NCBI GenBank assembly: GCA_009830035.1
Contig: SZZY01000006.1
Coordinates: 186,001-250,000 of the forward strand
DNA length: 64,000 bases
Reading direction: 5' to 3'
Source of the DNA: Pantoea sp. Eser
Lineage (GTDB): Bacteria > Pseudomonadota > Gammaproteobacteria > Enterobacterales > Enterobacteriaceae
The notes beneath the pieces are model-generated. The model was not told the origin of the DNA. It made no database searches and saw only the letters and a list, made by a program, of their open reading frames with translations. Position numbers and translations under genes: made by a program. Positions 26,499 through 37,581 of this stretch are shown here, piece by piece. Every line of letters starts with the position of its first letter. Positions within the stretch are counted from its first letter, which is position 1.

Positions 26499-27544
26499 GC
26501 CAGCGATCCTTTATCGTAATCAGCATCATTATCCGCCAACGGCGGCATAATAATTTCGCGGTTGTCCGGCGCATTGGCCACCCGTGCCGGCGGCGTGACG
26601 ATACGCGGCGTCAGTGGCTCTGCGTCGCTTAACCACTGGCCCAGCGTGGCGAGGAAATAGCGGCCGCAGCGCCGTCCAAGATGGTAATCCTGGTTCAGCG
26701 ACGAAATACGGCTGCCGAGCGCGCTGCTGGCCAGTACATGCGGCGGAAAGATCTCAATAATCCGTAAGTCACCGGGCGGATTTTCAATAAACTGCTGAAT
26801 TTCCCGGTAGCTTTGTTCATGTTGATTGAGCACGTTAATCATCGGCTGAAAGGCACCGGCGCTTAGCCAGCGCTCCATCCGCTTAATCCATTTCGGCGTA
26901 TAAAACATCTGAGAAGGCACGGTGCGGATCACCACAATGGTGTCTGCGCCACGGCGCGCCGCTTCCCGCACCGGAATCGCATCGCTGATGCCGCCATCCA
27001 GATAGCTGATCCCTTCGAGATTGACGCCAAGCCGGTAGAAGCCGGGAATGGCGCTGGAGGCCTTGATCAGCTCCAGCCAGTTGTCCGCCGTTGGGGTGAA
27101 ATAGTCGGGCGTATAGTCGTCGCTGCGGCAGGCGCACATATAGAACTCAAGCCCGCGCGAGAACATTTCTTCAGCGCTGGTCATTGCCAGCGGAAATTCA
27201 CTGCGGGTGGTTTCCACCAGCCAGTCGAGATCGATCAGATTACCGCCGCGGACAAAACGCAGCGGATCAAAAAAGAGTTTATTGGTGGTGTAACGGGTGA
27301 TTACGCGACGGGCATAGCCTGGCTGGCCGCAGACAAACGCAGAGAGGTTTTGTGCACCCGCAGAGGTGCCGAGCAGCAGTTGAAACGGATTAAAACGGGC
27401 ACGCTGGAATTCATCAAGCACCCCGGCGGTGAAAATGCCGCGTTGACCGCCGCCTTCACAGACCAGCGCAATTTTATGCGATTTGAAAGGGGTCAGCGCA
27501 AGAGGTTCGATGGCGCCGAGCGTAACAGGAATGCGAATACCCAC
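26495..27544 (-). CDS. yjjU: Patatin-like phospholipase family protein YjjU
   Basis: 349 residues with a GTG start (27544), MGIRIPVTLGAIEPLALTPF, aligned with E. coli YjjU. Patatin motifs: oxyanion loop EGGGQRGIFTAGVLDE, nucleophile GTSAGA and the catalytic Asp in LDGGISDAIPV. Substrate unknown; no signal peptide. The C-terminus is shorter than in E. coli but ends naturally with the overlap to yjjV. Intact. Confidence 0.92.
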   Translation of the reverse strand: MGIRIPVTLGAIEPLALTPFKSHKIALVCEGGGQRGIFTAGVLDEFQRARFNPFQLLLGTSAGAQNLSAFVCGQPGYARRVITRYTTNKLFFDPLRFVRGGNLIDLDWLVETTRSEFPLAMTSAEEMFSRGLEFYMCACRSDDYTPDYFTPTADNWLELIKASSAIPGFYRLGVNLEGISYLDGGISDAIPVREAARRGADTIVVIRTVPSQMFYTPKWIKRMERWLSAGAFQPMINVLNQHEQSYREIQQFIENPPGDLRIIEIFPPHVLASSALGSRISSLNQDYHLGRRCGRYFLATLGQWLSDAEPLTPRIVTPPARVANAPDNREIIMPPLADNDADYDKGSLA

Positions 27545-27771
27545 TGTGTGAACCTCGAATGGGGTTCCGACGGGCGGGCTGATAGATATTCACATCTATC
27601 CAGCAGCATTCCGGAGAACCAGTCATACAATCCCTTAGCCGGACAACCCGCGCAGTGGGGGTTTGCCCATGTAGCCGTGTGAAAAAATCCCGCTTCTCAC
27701 TGATCTGGCTACGGATGATTGGTCTCCGCTTTATGCTTACTTGCTTTGCATTAAACTGCAGGACTCATCGG

Positions 27772-27933
27772 CTAAAGCTTTTTACGGCCGGTAAACAGGC
27801 TGATGAGGAACAGAATAATACCAACAACGAAGACAACTTTAGCTGCCCATGCTGCTGTACCCGCTAAACCACCAAAACCTAACGCTGCAGCAATCAGTGC
27901 GATCACCAGAAAAATAATGCCCCAACGAAACAT
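27772..27933 (-). CDS. ytjA: Small inner-membrane protein YtjA (DUF1328)
   Basis: 53 residues: [20 protein letters not shown], then [23 protein letters not shown] as a second membrane segment, and the basic end TGRKKL. Matches YtjA in length and sequence; function unknown. AGGAGAGG lies just before the ATG. It ends with TAG, an example of TAG as a normal stop. Gene order osmY-ytjA-yjjU as in E. coli. Confidence 0.93.
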   Translation of the reverse strand: MFRWGIIFLVIALIAAALGFGGLAGTAAWAAKVVFVVGIILFLISLFTGRKKL

Positions 27934-28034
27934 AAGCCTCTCCTTACCCTATCGAAAATCGAACTGCTTATTTCATCCCCGGATGGGTATCTTTTATCCG
28001 TGCGGCCAGCAGTGAGACGGCCGCACGGTTACCA

Positions 28035-28649
28035 TTAAGATTTTACCGTCAGGTCATTCTTAACGCTTTTCACGCCTTCAATGGCTTTTGCGATGCTTTC
28101 AGCACGGTCTGACTGTGCCTGATTTGCAACGTGGCCTGAAAGCTGAACAACGCCGTCGGTGGTTTCAACTTTTACGTTGCGCGACGGAACAATGTCATCC
28201 GCTAATAGCTTAGCTTTAACTTCGCTGGTCGTAGCGGCATCGCCCGCATAACCCTTCATTGATTGAGATTTGCTGTCTTTAACTTCTAGTTTGTCGCTGA
28301 CGGATTTCACACCTTCGATTTTCTGCACCACGCCCACAGCCTTTTCAGCCTGATCCTGAGAGGTGACGAAACCGCTTAAGGTCACCAAGCCCTGGTGGGT
28401 TTTTACCGAGATATCCGTACTTTCAATCGCGTCATCATCAACCAGTGCCGCTTTTGCTTTGGCGGTGATGCCGCTGTCATCCATATAACCATCGACTTTT
28501 TTCATAGAACTGTCGATTTTCGCACCTGTGCTGTCTGCCGTCTGCGACGCTTTCAGAGAAAGCGACTCGTCAGCCAGCGCGCTGCCGCCGATCAGTGCTG
28601 AGCCAATCATTGCAGCCATCAGGGTTTTGGCAATCTTAGTCTTGTTCAT
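28035..28649 (-). CDS. osmY: Osmotically induced periplasmic protein with two BON domains
   Basis: 204 residues from ATG 28649. Signal peptide [28 protein letters not shown] cut after ALA. Two BON domains follow: [20 protein letters not shown].. and [20 protein letters not shown].., each ending with the GVKSV-(N/D)-L pattern. OsmY is a periplasmic chaperone-like protein of the RpoS regulon. Intact and of normal length. Confidence 0.95.
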   Translation of the reverse strand: MNKTKIAKTLMAAMIGSALIGGSALADESLSLKASQTADSTGAKIDSSMKKVDGYMDDSGITAKAKAALVDDDAIESTDISVKTHQGLVTLSGFVTSQDQAEKAVGVVQKIEGVKSVSDKLEVKDSKSQSMKGYAGDAATTSEVKAKLLADDIVPSRNVKVETTDGVVQLSGHVANQAQSDRAESIAKAIEGVKSVKNDLTVKS

Positions 28650-28909
28650 CGGTATATTCCTTCTATCAGTTAACTCGCCCAAAACTGTGGGCGCAACAGC
28701 AGCAGACGGCGCCGCTGGGTTACAGGACGTAAAGGACAAGAGAAGTCTCTTCCGCCGTCCGATAGAATAATCATAGACGGCATTTCGCGATTTGTCTGGC
28801 TAACTGGTTGATCACACGTCAAAACGAGAGGAAAAGCAGTTTTTTAGGAGGAGTCTGTAGCGGGGAAAACAGGGCCATTTCCAGCTGGAATGGCTCGGAT
28901 AGCGTGCGA

Positions 28910-30496
28910 TCAGTGCTCGCGGGTTTTGCGGAATCTGACGTCAGGATAACGTTCCTGAGTAATATTCAGGTTCACCATGGTCGGGGCGATATAAGTCAAA
29001 TTATCGCCGCCATCCAGCGCGAGGTTAACCTCGTTTTTACGCTGGAAGTCTTCGAATTTCTTCGCATCGTCGCACTCAACCCAACGCGCGGTAGAGACGT
29101 TGATCGCTTCGTAGATCGCTTCGACGTTATATTCGCTCTTCAGACGCGCCACCACCACATCAAACTGCAGCACCCCGACGGCACCGACGATCAGATCGTT
29201 GTTGTGTACCGGACGGAACACCTGCACCGCACCCTCCTCCGACAGCTGAACCAGCCCTTTCAGCAGCTGTTTCTGCTTCAGCGGATCGCGCAGGCGAATA
29301 CGACGGAACAGCTCCGGCGCGAAGTTCGGAATACCGGTGAACTTCATGTTTTCACCTTGGGTGAAGGTATCGCCGATCTGAATGGTGCCGTGGTTATGCA
29401 GGCCGATGATGTCGCCAGGATAGGCTTCTTCAACGTGGGAACGGTCGCCCGCCATAAAGGTCAGCGCGTCGGAAATCACCACATCTTTGCCGGTGCGGAC
29501 CTGACGCAGCTTCATCCCTTTTTCATATTTACCGGACACCACACGCATAAAGGCCACACGGTCGCGGTGTTTCGGGTCCATATTGGCCTGAATCTTGAAC
29601 ACAAAGCCGGTAAATTTATCTTCGCTGGCTTCGACGATACGGGTATCGGTTTTACGCGGCATCGGACGCGGTGCCCATGACACCAGGCCATCCAGCATAT
29701 GATCTACACCGAAGTTACCCAGTGCGGTACCGAAGAATACCGGCGACAGCTCACCGTTGAGGAACGCTTCCTGCTCGAACTCGTGTGATGCGCCCTGCAC
29801 CAGCTCCAGCTCTTCACGCAGCTGCGCCGCCAGATCTTCACCCACCGCCGTATCGAGATCCGGGTTATTCAGCCCCTTAACGATACGCACTTCCTGAATG
29901 GTGTGGCCTTTACCGGTCTGGTAGAGATAGGTTTCATCGTTATAGAGGTGGTATACCCCTTTAAACAACTTGCCGCAGCCGATGGGCCAGGTGATCGGCG
30001 CACAGGCGATTTTCAGTTCGCTTTCGACCTCATCCAGCAGCTCCATCGGATCGCGGATGTCACGGTCAAGTTTGTTCATAAAGGTCATGATCGGCGTATA
30101 GCGCAGACGGGTCACTTCCATCAGCTTACGGGTACGATCCTCAACGCCTTTGGCGGCGTCGATCACCATCAGACAGCAGTCAACCGCCGTCAGGGTGCGG
30201 TAGGTATCTTCCGAGAAATCTTCGTGGCCCGGGGTGTCCAGCAGGTTAACCAAGCTTTCACGGTAAGGGAACTGCATCACCGAGGTGGTGATGGAGACAC
30301 CACGTTGTTTCTCCATTTCCATCCAGTCGGATTTGGCGTGCTGATTCGAGCCACGGCCTTTTACCGTACCGGCGGTCTGGATAGCCTGTCCGAACAGCAG
30401 GACTTTTTCGGTAATGGTGGTTTTACCGGCATCCGGGTGCGAAATGATCGCGAAGGTGCGGCGGTGTGCCACCTCTTCTAAAAAGGGATTAGACAT
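28910..30496 (-). CDS. prfC: Peptide chain release factor 3
   Basis: 528 residues. GTPase that recycles RF1/RF2 from the ribosome after termination. G1 HPDAGKTT at residues 20-27, G3 DTPGHEDF near 88, G4 NKLDRD near 142, followed by the beta-barrel domain ([20 protein letters not shown]) and the C-terminal RF3 domain. Length equals E. coli RF3 (529) to within one residue. Fully intact, which contrasts with the accessory genes around it. Confidence 0.97.
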   Translation of the reverse strand: MSNPFLEEVAHRRTFAIISHPDAGKTTITEKVLLFGQAIQTAGTVKGRGSNQHAKSDWMEMEKQRGVSITTSVMQFPYRESLVNLLDTPGHEDFSEDTYRTLTAVDCCLMVIDAAKGVEDRTRKLMEVTRLRYTPIMTFMNKLDRDIRDPMELLDEVESELKIACAPITWPIGCGKLFKGVYHLYNDETYLYQTGKGHTIQEVRIVKGLNNPDLDTAVGEDLAAQLREELELVQGASHEFEQEAFLNGELSPVFFGTALGNFGVDHMLDGLVSWAPRPMPRKTDTRIVEASEDKFTGFVFKIQANMDPKHRDRVAFMRVVSGKYEKGMKLRQVRTGKDVVISDALTFMAGDRSHVEEAYPGDIIGLHNHGTIQIGDTFTQGENMKFTGIPNFAPELFRRIRLRDPLKQKQLLKGLVQLSEEGAVQVFRPVHNNDLIVGAVGVLQFDVVVARLKSEYNVEAIYEAINVSTARWVECDDAKKFEDFQRKNEVNLALDGGDNLTYIAPTMVNLNITQERYPDVRFRKTREH

Positions 30497-30757
30497 GAGT
30501 GAATTCTTCTCAATGGAGCAGCGCTCTCGGTCTGGCGCTGCTGATAAATCACGGTGGCCGGCAGAACCTTACCGGCGGGTAAACGGTGCCGAAGGCGACA
30601 TTACGTCGTCGTCGGGTCAGCGCGAAGTTACATTGGCGTGAATTCCGGTTACCTGGTCAGCTTTAAGGAGGCATAGCATACAATATTTTGCGCGCGCGGC
30701 CTACAGGGGAAGGCGGGGGATTTGGTGAGTGGCTCAGGTCGCTAAAGCCGCCAAATG
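30497..30757. other. Region upstream of prfC
   Basis: About 260 bp without a gene. It should contain the prfC promoter (minus strand). No clear operator was seen. Confidence 0.5.
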
Positions 30758-30779
30758 GCCGGGACGGGCCCGTCCCGGC
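30758..30779. terminator. Perfect 22-bp palindrome after the M20 gene
   Basis: A perfect GC-rich inverted repeat (arms GCCGGGACGGG and CCCGTCCCGGC, no loop) lies 5 bp downstream of the amidohydrolase stop. No U run follows on the minus strand, so it may be a 3-prime RNA-protecting hairpin or a weak terminator. Confidence 0.5.
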
Positions 30780-30783
30780 GTCA

Positions 30784-31719
30784 TCAGCCCAGCACCTTGC
30801 GGACGCAGGCTTTAAAGATCTGCACGCCAATCTCCAGCGAATCGAGATCGAAGCGCATATCGGGATGATGCAGCCCAGGCGTCAGGTTGGTGCCCAATCC
30901 CCAGAAGCCCGCCTTCACGCCGGGGCGTTTGACCGGATAGTAGAAAAAGTCCTCACTGCCGGGGGTGGTTTTAGTCGGCAGCAGCTCCTCTTCACCCAGC
31001 ACCTCGACAATCGCCGCGCGGATCACCGCAGTCGCCTGATCGTCGATCTCCGCCGCAGGCATCTCTTTCAGTACTCTGACCTGCGCCGTGGCCCCCAGCG
31101 CCGCCACGCTGTTGACGATGGCGCGCGTAACCTGCTCTTTCAGCAACTCCATCGGCGCATTTTCCTGCGAGCGCAGATCCCACAACACCCGCGCTTCGTC
31201 CGGCACCGAGTTGGTCACGCCCGCATCACACAGGAAGCGCGTCGCTTTAACGCTCCAGTTAAGGCCTGGCGACAGATGCAGCGCGTTCACCGCATTCACC
31301 GCCTGCACTGCCGCATCCAGCGTGTTGACGCCGAGATGCGGGCGCGCCTCGTGAGCCGGCTGATCTTTAATAGTCGCTTCCAGCGTACTACAGGCCGAGT
31401 AGAGCACCGCAGGCACCGCCTGCCCGACCACGCACTCCTCCAGCGGCCGCAGGTGGAAACCCAGAATCATCTCCACATCATCCAGCGCGCCGCCTTCGAC
31501 CATCGCCAGCGCGTCCATATCGGCGCGCAGCGCCAGCACCGGGCCGGGCACTCCGCTGTCGATCTCCGCCACAATGCCGGTGGTGTTATTGATGTTGCGT
31601 GTCACCTTCAGGCCCGCCTGCTCCAGCTGCCCGGCGATGTAAGCGGAGGTTTTGACCTCCTGGAATCCCAGTTCCGGAATCTCATGCAGAAAATAGTAAT
31701 GCTCTAATACCTCAGACAC
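30784..31719 (-). pseudogene. M20 amidohydrolase lacking the metal-binding core
   Basis: M20D family (AbgA/hippurate hydrolase-like). I use the GTG at 31719, which has AGGAGT 6 bp upstream, giving VSEVLEHYYFLHEIPELGFQ. The text VLALRADMDALAM is followed at once by VEGGALDDVEMILGFHLRPL. M20D proteins have about 55 residues here, including CGHDxH (metal ligands) and the catalytic PAEE. They are gone, yet the frame is kept. The rest, including the dimerisation domain and the metal-ligand His near the end (PGLHHPDMRFDLDSLEIG), is normal. 311 residues remain from about 375. The words DALAM and the expected G-A-x-AM before VEGG look like the deletion endpoints. Downstream of yjiHG, where E. coli has iadA. 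Confidence 0.8.
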
Positions 31720-31729
31720 GGCTTCACTC

Positions 31730-32203
31730 CTAAATAAACAGACGCATAACAAACATCGCGATCAGCGCATTGATGATGCTAACCAGCATCAGCAGCGGCC
31801 AGTATTTTTTCGGGACATCGGCCACGCCCAGCAGCCGTCCCATGTATTGCAGTTGCGATCCCATCAGAAAGATCGCCGGGACCAGCACGGTCACATCGGC
31901 TCCGGTCAGCAGCCCTTTGGTCAGCAGGCTGACCGCCACGCCAGTGCCGGCAGACGAGGAGAGCCAGGCCGTCAGCAGCACGGTAATCGCTTCGCCCGGC
32001 AACCCGAACACGCCCATCACCGGTGCAAACACCCGGCCGAGAAACTGCATAATACCGAGCAGATTGAGCACTTCCGCCAGCACATACGCCATCACCACAT
32101 TGGGCATCAGATTATGAATGGCAATATGAAAGCCTTTACGCGCGCTGGTGACAAACACATCAAACGGGTTATTACTGACGCTGACGACTTTATTGGTTTC
32201 CAT
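31730..32203 (-). CDS. yjiG: YjiG-type inner-membrane transporter subunit
   Basis: 157 residues from ATG 32203 (METNKVVSVSNNPFDVFVTS). Four or five hydrophobic segments (PNVVMAYVLAEVLNLLGIMQ, GLPGEAITVLLTAWLSSS, VLVPAIFLMGSQ, LLMLVSIINALIAMFVMRLF) and the SSSAGTG motif of nucleoside-gate (Gate) domains. Works with YjiH, presumably in dipeptide or amino-acid related export or uptake, as the pair sits beside peptidases in E. coli; the substrate is unproven. Overlaps yjiH by 14 bp. Intact. Confidence 0.85.
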   Translation of the reverse strand: METNKVVSVSNNPFDVFVTSARKGFHIAIHNLMPNVVMAYVLAEVLNLLGIMQFLGRVFAPVMGVFGLPGEAITVLLTAWLSSSAGTGVAVSLLTKGLLTGADVTVLVPAIFLMGSQLQYMGRLLGVADVPKKYWPLLMLVSIINALIAMFVMRLFI

Positions 32204-32854
32204 CGCTGAAATCCTTTTTATAAACACTGTTTAACACGAAGCGGGTAATCGCCGCACCGACAAATTTCAGCACCAGCATTAACATCAGCGGGATGATGAT
32301 TGGCAGCGTCATTGAGGCAAACAGCGCCGAACCGATAGCAAAATAGTTGTTGATTAAACCGGCGCCAGAATATTGCCAGGCGCTCATCACCACCACCTCT
32401 TTTTTACCGATCTGCCTCTGGTCAAACATCTCTTTGGTTAACGCCGCACCCGCGTCGGTACTTTGCAGGTCGGTAATTAATCCCAGCCCGCAGCGTCCCG
32501 GCAGACCCATTAAGGGTTTCAGTAACGGCGTCAGCAGCCGGCGCGTATCGCCCCGTAGTGAGTGAAGATTTCCAGCACGCCGAGCGCCAGCATCACGGTT
32601 GGCGTGAGTGACAGCGCAAACAGGAAGCCAGCTTTGGCGCTGAGTCCGCCAGCGCCGAGAAAGGTGTTGCTGGCGGGATCTTTCATGGTGCCAAAGCTGC
32701 CGCCCAGCGTGGTGAAGTCAAATGCCCCCAGCCATTTCAGCCCATCAACCTGATAAAACAGCCCGGAGAAAAACAGAATGGCAAAAATTAACGCCACATA
32801 ACTGGCTTTACCGGCACTGACCTTTTCCGCCTTAACCACACTCTGTTTCGACAT
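32190..32854 (-). pseudogene. yjiH: YjiH-type inner-membrane protein, one frameshift
   Basis: MSKQSVVKAEKVSAGKASYV.. from ATG 32854 through GVLEIFTHYGAIRAG, then a shift near 32537 into LLTPLLKPLMGLPGRCGLGL, which continues to the end (VLNSVYKKDFSDGNQ). In the shifted frame the Gate-domain motifs (PGRCGLGLITDLQSTDAGAA) are normal. The length of 221 codons matches E. coli YjiH (227). Partner of YjiG, which remains open. Confidence 0.85.
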
Positions 32855-33343
32855 TATTTTCTCCCGATAAGGCTGACCCGCCGGCTGTTTCGCGGCGCGG
32901 TAAGTTTCAATATATGGAACTGATTTTTAAGCAGTATTTATGCCAGAGCGGCCTGGAGAAGCGTTATTTATTGCCATCGCTGGCCTGGCGGAGCCATATT
33001 CCACTTTTACAGGCAGCAATTAATTATCGGATGAGGGATGGCCGGGGAAATAATATTTTCCGACTGAAATCAGATTGCTGAATTTTAAATCAACCGAAGC
33101 AGGCCTGCACCAGCATGATTCAGTCAGGCCGCCCTGTTCCGCACTATAATGGTGCCAGTGGCTGATACCGCGAGGTTGATGAAAATGAGAATCTTTCGTA
33201 TTCAATTTGTTAAATAATCCTATTTAAATCAATCATATAAATTAGCTTACTTTGTCGAAAAGGCTTCACATTGCTAACAGGTATGATGCATAATTCACCA
33301 CCTCTCACCTGTTTATTTAACATATTCTTATAAGGACTCGGCC
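32855..33343. promoter_or_regulatory. Divergent promoter region of yjiHG and ftnA
   Basis: About 490 bp without a convincing gene. The right end (33200-33343) is AT-rich and precedes ftnA; AAGGA at 33331-33335 is its RBS. I see no clean Fur box. A minus-strand frame at 33020-33205 has no family resemblance. Confidence 0.5.
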
Positions 33344-33850
33344 ATGCTGACTGCTGAAATGACTGGGCGTCTGAACAACCAGCTGAACCTGGAATTTTTC
33401 TCCGTCAATCTGTATCTGCAAATGAGTGCCTGGTGCAGCGACAAAGGGTTTGAAGGTGCCGCCTCATTCCTGAAAATGCACTCACGTGAAGAGATGGAAC
33501 ACATGCAGCGCCTGTTCGATTATCTGAGCGACACTGGCGCGATGCCGGTGCTGGGCACCATTGCCGCGCCGCCGGTCTCTTTCACCTCACTGAATGAAAT
33601 CCTGCAGCAGGCGCTGGAGCATGAGCAGCTGATCACCACCAAAATCAACGAGCTGGTGAATGCGGCGATGACCTCACAGGACTACCCGACCTTTAATTTC
33701 CTGCAGTGGTACGTGGCTGAGCAGCACGAAGAAGAGAAGTTGTTCAAAACCGTGCTGGATAAACTGGCAATGGTGAGCAACAGCGGTAACGGTCTGTTCC
33801 TGGTCGATAAAGATCTTGGCCGGATGAGCACTGAAAACCACACCGCGTAA
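33344..33850 (+). CDS. ftnA: Ferritin (iron storage)
   Basis: 168 residues. Non-heme ferritin that oxidises and stores iron in the cytoplasm as a 24-mer. Ferroxidase ligands Glu17, Glu50, His53, Glu94 and Gln127/Glu130 are all in the positions known from E. coli FtnA, within [34 protein letters not shown] and [17 protein letters not shown]. Length 165 in E. coli. Intact, though heme uptake genes in the same window are not. Confidence 0.95.
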   Translation: MLTAEMTGRLNNQLNLEFFSVNLYLQMSAWCSDKGFEGAASFLKMHSREEMEHMQRLFDYLSDTGAMPVLGTIAAPPVSFTSLNEILQQALEHEQLITTKINELVNAAMTSQDYPTFNFLQWYVAEQHEEEKLFKTVLDKLAMVSNSGNGLFLVDKDLGRMSTENHTA

Positions 33851-33916
33851 CACTATCGGCCCGGTAGATGGGCGGACCTTTTTCTGCTGCGCCGCTGTTC
33901 CCACCGGCTGCGCTGT

Positions 33917-36275
33917 TTAGTCCAGCCGGTAAACGTTGGCTGGCTCGCCGTTGACCCACAGCGGCCGGCTTTAACCCGCCGGCAGTAGCAGGCTGATTTC
34001 ACGCCACGCCGGCTGGTAATCACCGCGTTTTTCAATCGTCAAATCGATCCGCGTGGCGCTGCTGCTCAGCGTCCAGTTCAGCCACAGCGCATTTCCCTGC
34101 GGCCAGCCGTAGCTTTCACCGTCATCGTCGAACACCTCTCCGTGCGTCACCGCCTCCGCAGGCCATAACTGCCATTGCCGGACCGTATCCCGCTGCGCAT
34201 CGGTGGTGCTTTCACACTCACCCAGCGGAATTACCGCCCCGGCACGTACTAGCAACGGCAGACAATCGAGCGGCGCATCCAGCGTAATCTGCTCACCACC
34301 GGCAAACCACTGGCCGCTGTGCCAGTCATACCAGCCCTGCCGTTATGCGGCAGATAAACCTCACGCTGCCGCGCGCCCTGCTCGACCACGCTGGCGACCA
34401 GCAGATCGCGTCCCAGCATAAAGTTATCATTCTCCTGCCAGCCGCGCGGGTCCTGTTCATGATAGAGAAAGGTCGGGCGCAGCATTGGCTCATCCTGCGC
34501 GCTGGCCTGCCACGCCATGGTGTAGAGATACGGCATCAGGCGATAGCGCAGCCGGATCGCCTCGCGGATCATCGGCGTCACCTCCGGATACATCCAGGGT
34601 TCGTTGACCGTGTGATCGTCATTCCATGAGTGGATGGTAAAGCGCAGATGCATCACGCCGTTCTGTACCCAACGCACAAACAGCTCGGCATCGGGCTTTT
34701 CGCCGGAAAAACCGCCGACGTCATGGCCGACATTGTATAGCCCGGAGAGGCTCATCCCCAGCCCAATACGGATGTTGTAGCGCAGGGTTTGCCAGCTGGT
34801 GCGGTTGTCGCCGCTCCAGGTTTGCACATAGCGCTGCATCCCGGCACAGCCGGATCGCGATATCAGGTAGGGCCGTTTATCGGGCGCAAACTGCTGCTGC
34901 GCTTCCATTGAGGCGCGCATCATCAGCAACGGCATCACCGGCCGGATATGCTTGATGGCGATCGGCTGACCGAAGCCGTGGCAGCGCGCTTCACCATCCC
35001 ACACCTCATACTCATTGTTGTCGTTCCAGGTGGCATCAATGCCCTTTTCCAGCAGCTGACGGGTGACATTCTCCTGCCACCAGCGCACCGCCTGCGGATG
35101 GGTAAAGTCGAGGTGCGAACCTTCATCGTCCCAGAACACCGAACACTCGGGACGGTCCTGTTCGGAATCGCGAATAAACAGCCCCTGCGCGGCCACTTCC
35201 TGATAGCGCGGATGATCCTGCAACAGGCAGGGTTTGATATTGGCCGCCAGCTTCATGCCGGCACGATGAAACGCCGCGCTCAGAGCATTGGGGTCAGGGA
35301 CTTTGTCGTAGTTCCAGTTGGATACGTAACGCTTATTGTTAATCGAGGTGTAGCCCCACTACAGCTGGAACGAGTCGCAGGGAATTTCATGCTCACGGCA
35401 CAGACGAATAAATGATTGCAGCTGCTGTTGCGCCTCGGGCGCATCGGTGTAATGCATGGTCGAGCCGCTGTAGCCGAGGCTCCACTTCGGCTGAAACAGC
35501 GTGCGGCCGGTCAGGCGCACAAAGGCTTTGGTAACCTCCAGCAGCGTCGGCCCCAGCATCATGTAGTAATCAAGATCGCCGGCCTCGGCCCGATAGCGGC
35601 GATAAGGCAGATGGTAGTTATCCAATTCGTTGCCAAGATCGAGCCAGCTGCTGCTGAGATTGTCATAAACAGGCCGAAACTGACGCCGCCGCGCTGCGTC
35701 AGGGTAAACGGGATATGTTTATAGAGCGGATCGGTGCTGGCAGCGTTATAGCCCATCGCATCCAGATTATGCATCTCAAAGCGACGATTCGCGCGATTCA
35801 GATCGCCGCTCTTTTCACCCAGACCATAAACCCGATCCTGCGGCTGACGGCGCTGATAGTGTTCGACGCCGTCGCCGTGGACGTTCAGCAAATAAGCACC
35901 GGTATGGCGGTCGGCCGCCAGCGGTTGCCAGTCTGCGCCATCGAACTGTTCCCAGCTCAGGCAGAGCGGCTGATGTACCGTGACCCGCAGCCGGCAGGTT
36001 CTGATCTGCACCTGCTGCGCATCGTGCACTACCTTAAAATCGGGCAGCGAAAAACCGTCCAGCGCTTCCCGATCGCGGCCTTGCCACCACGGCACGTCCT
36101 GACCGGGCGCAATGCTCCAGGTGCGGTTCAGCGCCAGCTGACCGTCGCGCTTCAGCAGCACCCGCATCAGTCCCTCTTCGATCACATAGATCCGCAGAAA
36201 ATGACGATCCTCCACCTTCAGCTCAACGAAATGCGCAGCCTGCTGATACAGTGTCCAGTTCTTTAGGGTTTTCAT
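33917..36275 (-). pseudogene. GH31 alpha-glycosidase, several stops and frameshifts
   Basis: Family 31 glycoside hydrolase (alpha-glucosidase/alpha-xylosidase group), no signal peptide. N-domain from 36275 (MKTLKNWTLYQQAAHFVELK..) to GVSFGLFM; a shift near 35640; YHLPYRRYRAEAGDLDYYMM and the barrel start KWSLGYSGSTMHYTDAPEAQ; TAG near 35360 (DSFQL*WGYTS); nucleophile region GIDATWNDNNEYEVWDG (family WxDxNE); acid-base region TWSGDNRTSW; a shift near 34335 (YLPHNG / YDWHSGQWFAGGEQIT); and a further stop near 33972 (LLLPAG*SRPLWVNGEP) before the true end at 33917. About 785 codons, normal length. Followed upstream by its MFS transporter, with the LacI-type regulator divergent. The substrate cannot be fixed. 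Confidence 0.85.
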
Positions 36276-36285
36276 CGGGATATCC

Positions 36286-37581
36286 TTAATGGTTTACCGG
36301 GCGCTGGCGGCGTTCGGCGATCAACATCACCAAGAAAATCGCGTGAATCAGGTCAAAAAAGCCCATCGCCACAAACAGCGGATTGAAGCCGATGGTATCG
36401 GCGGTGACACCGATAATCAGCGAGAAAATAAAGCTGGCGATCCACGCGCAGGAGCCGCGCATACCGTTAACCGTCGCCATCTGGCGGCGATCAAACCGCT
36501 CCACCACCAGCGCGCTCAGCATGCAGGAGATCACCTGGTGACCAAAGCCGCCGACTGAAATCAGCGCAATCGCCAGCCAGGGATCGTCAACCAGCGTCAT
36601 CAGCGCCAGCGAGACCATCAGCAGCGCGCCAGTGATGGAGCTGGCGACGATCGAATTGACCCGGATCAGGCCGAACCAGCGCACATAAATTTTGGTCAGG
36701 TAGCCGCTGGCGACGCTACCGAGATCGGCGGCGAGAAACGGCAGCCAGGCGAACATCACAATCTGTTTCAGGTCCATGCCGCGTTCGTTCGCCAGATAGA
36801 GCGGCACCCAGAAGCTCAACACCGCCCACGCCGGTTCTGCCAGAAAGGCCGGGATGGCGATACCGTAAAATTTCTTCTCTTTGCCGATCACTTTTAACTC
36901 GGTGAAGAACGGCAGCTTCTCACCGATCGCTTCGTTATCCTGATTAATAAAGGCGCGATCTTCATCGGAAAGCCGCGGATGGCGGTCCGGTGCGTGATAG
37001 CCCCACCACCACAGCCCGACCCACAACAGACCCAGCCCGCCGGTCAGCAGAAACGCGCCCTGCCACCCAAAAGAGATTTGGGCAAGGTAGATGATCGGCG
37101 GTGCCAGCATCGCGCCGACCGAGAAGCCAACGCCAGCCCAGCCCGCCGCCACCGGACGCTCTTTTTTCGGGAACCAGTCACCAATCGCTTTGGCATTGGC
37201 CGGTGTCGCGGCCGCTTCCGACGCGCCCATAACGAAACGCAGCAGCGCCAGATGTAGCCAGCTGCCGGCACCCGCATGCAGCAGGCAGGTCACCGACCAC
37301 ATCAGCGCACAAATCAGGAACCCCATCTTCAGGCCGATCACATCGATCAGCCAGCCGCAGACCGGCTGGAACAGGGTATACGCCAGCTGAAATCCCGCTA
37401 CCACCCACGAATACTGTTCGGTACTCATGTTGAGGCTGTTTTTTAGCTCCGGCGCCAAGATACCGAGCGAGCTGCGGGTGATGTAGTTAACCTTCACCCC
37501 CAGCATCCACCAGCGTAAGTTTTTAATCACGCGCACCGTACGCGAGGCGCTGATCGGCTTGGTTGTTGAATCGAGGCTCAT
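36286..37581 (-). CDS. MFS transporter of the anion:cation symporter (hexuronate/galactonate-like) family
   Basis: 431 residues from ATG 37581 (MSLDSTTKPISASRTVRVIK), chosen because AGGAG lies 6-10 bp before it. Twelve membrane segments are expected; MFS motif A-like sequences (GWLIDVIGLKMGF, WFPKKERPVAAGWAG) and ACS features (ITRSSLGILAPELK, FVMGASEAAATPANAKAIGD) are clear. In the first helix the run RWWMLGVKVNYITRS is 7-9 residues shorter than in relatives (RWW..G.....INYIDR), so a small in-frame deletion may have damaged this transporter too. Cotranscribed with GH31, 10 bp apart, so it probably imports that enzyme's glycoside substrate or a sugar acid. Confidence 0.85.
   Translation of the reverse strand: MSLDSTTKPISASRTVRVIKNLRWWMLGVKVNYITRSSLGILAPELKNSLNMSTEQYSWVVAGFQLAYTLFQPVCGWLIDVIGLKMGFLICALMWSVTCLLHAGAGSWLHLALLRFVMGASEAAATPANAKAIGDWFPKKERPVAAGWAGVGFSVGAMLAPPIIYLAQISFGWQGAFLLTGGLGLLWVGLWWWGYHAPDRHPRLSDEDRAFINQDNEAIGEKLPFFTELKVIGKEKKFYGIAIPAFLAEPAWAVLSFWVPLYLANERGMDLKQIVMFAWLPFLAADLGSVASGYLTKIYVRWFGLIRVNSIVASSITGALLMVSLALMTLVDDPWLAIALISVGGFGHQVISCMLSALVVERFDRRQMATVNGMRGSCAWIASFIFSLIIGVTADTIGFNPLFVAMGFFDLIHAIFLVMLIAERRQRPVNH

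Noticed and set aside
28808..29680. Long plus-strand frame opposite prfC, and similar ones opposite parC, the M20 gene and the LacI gene
   Set aside because: They are antisense shadows of well-conserved genes, with no homology or RBS of their own.
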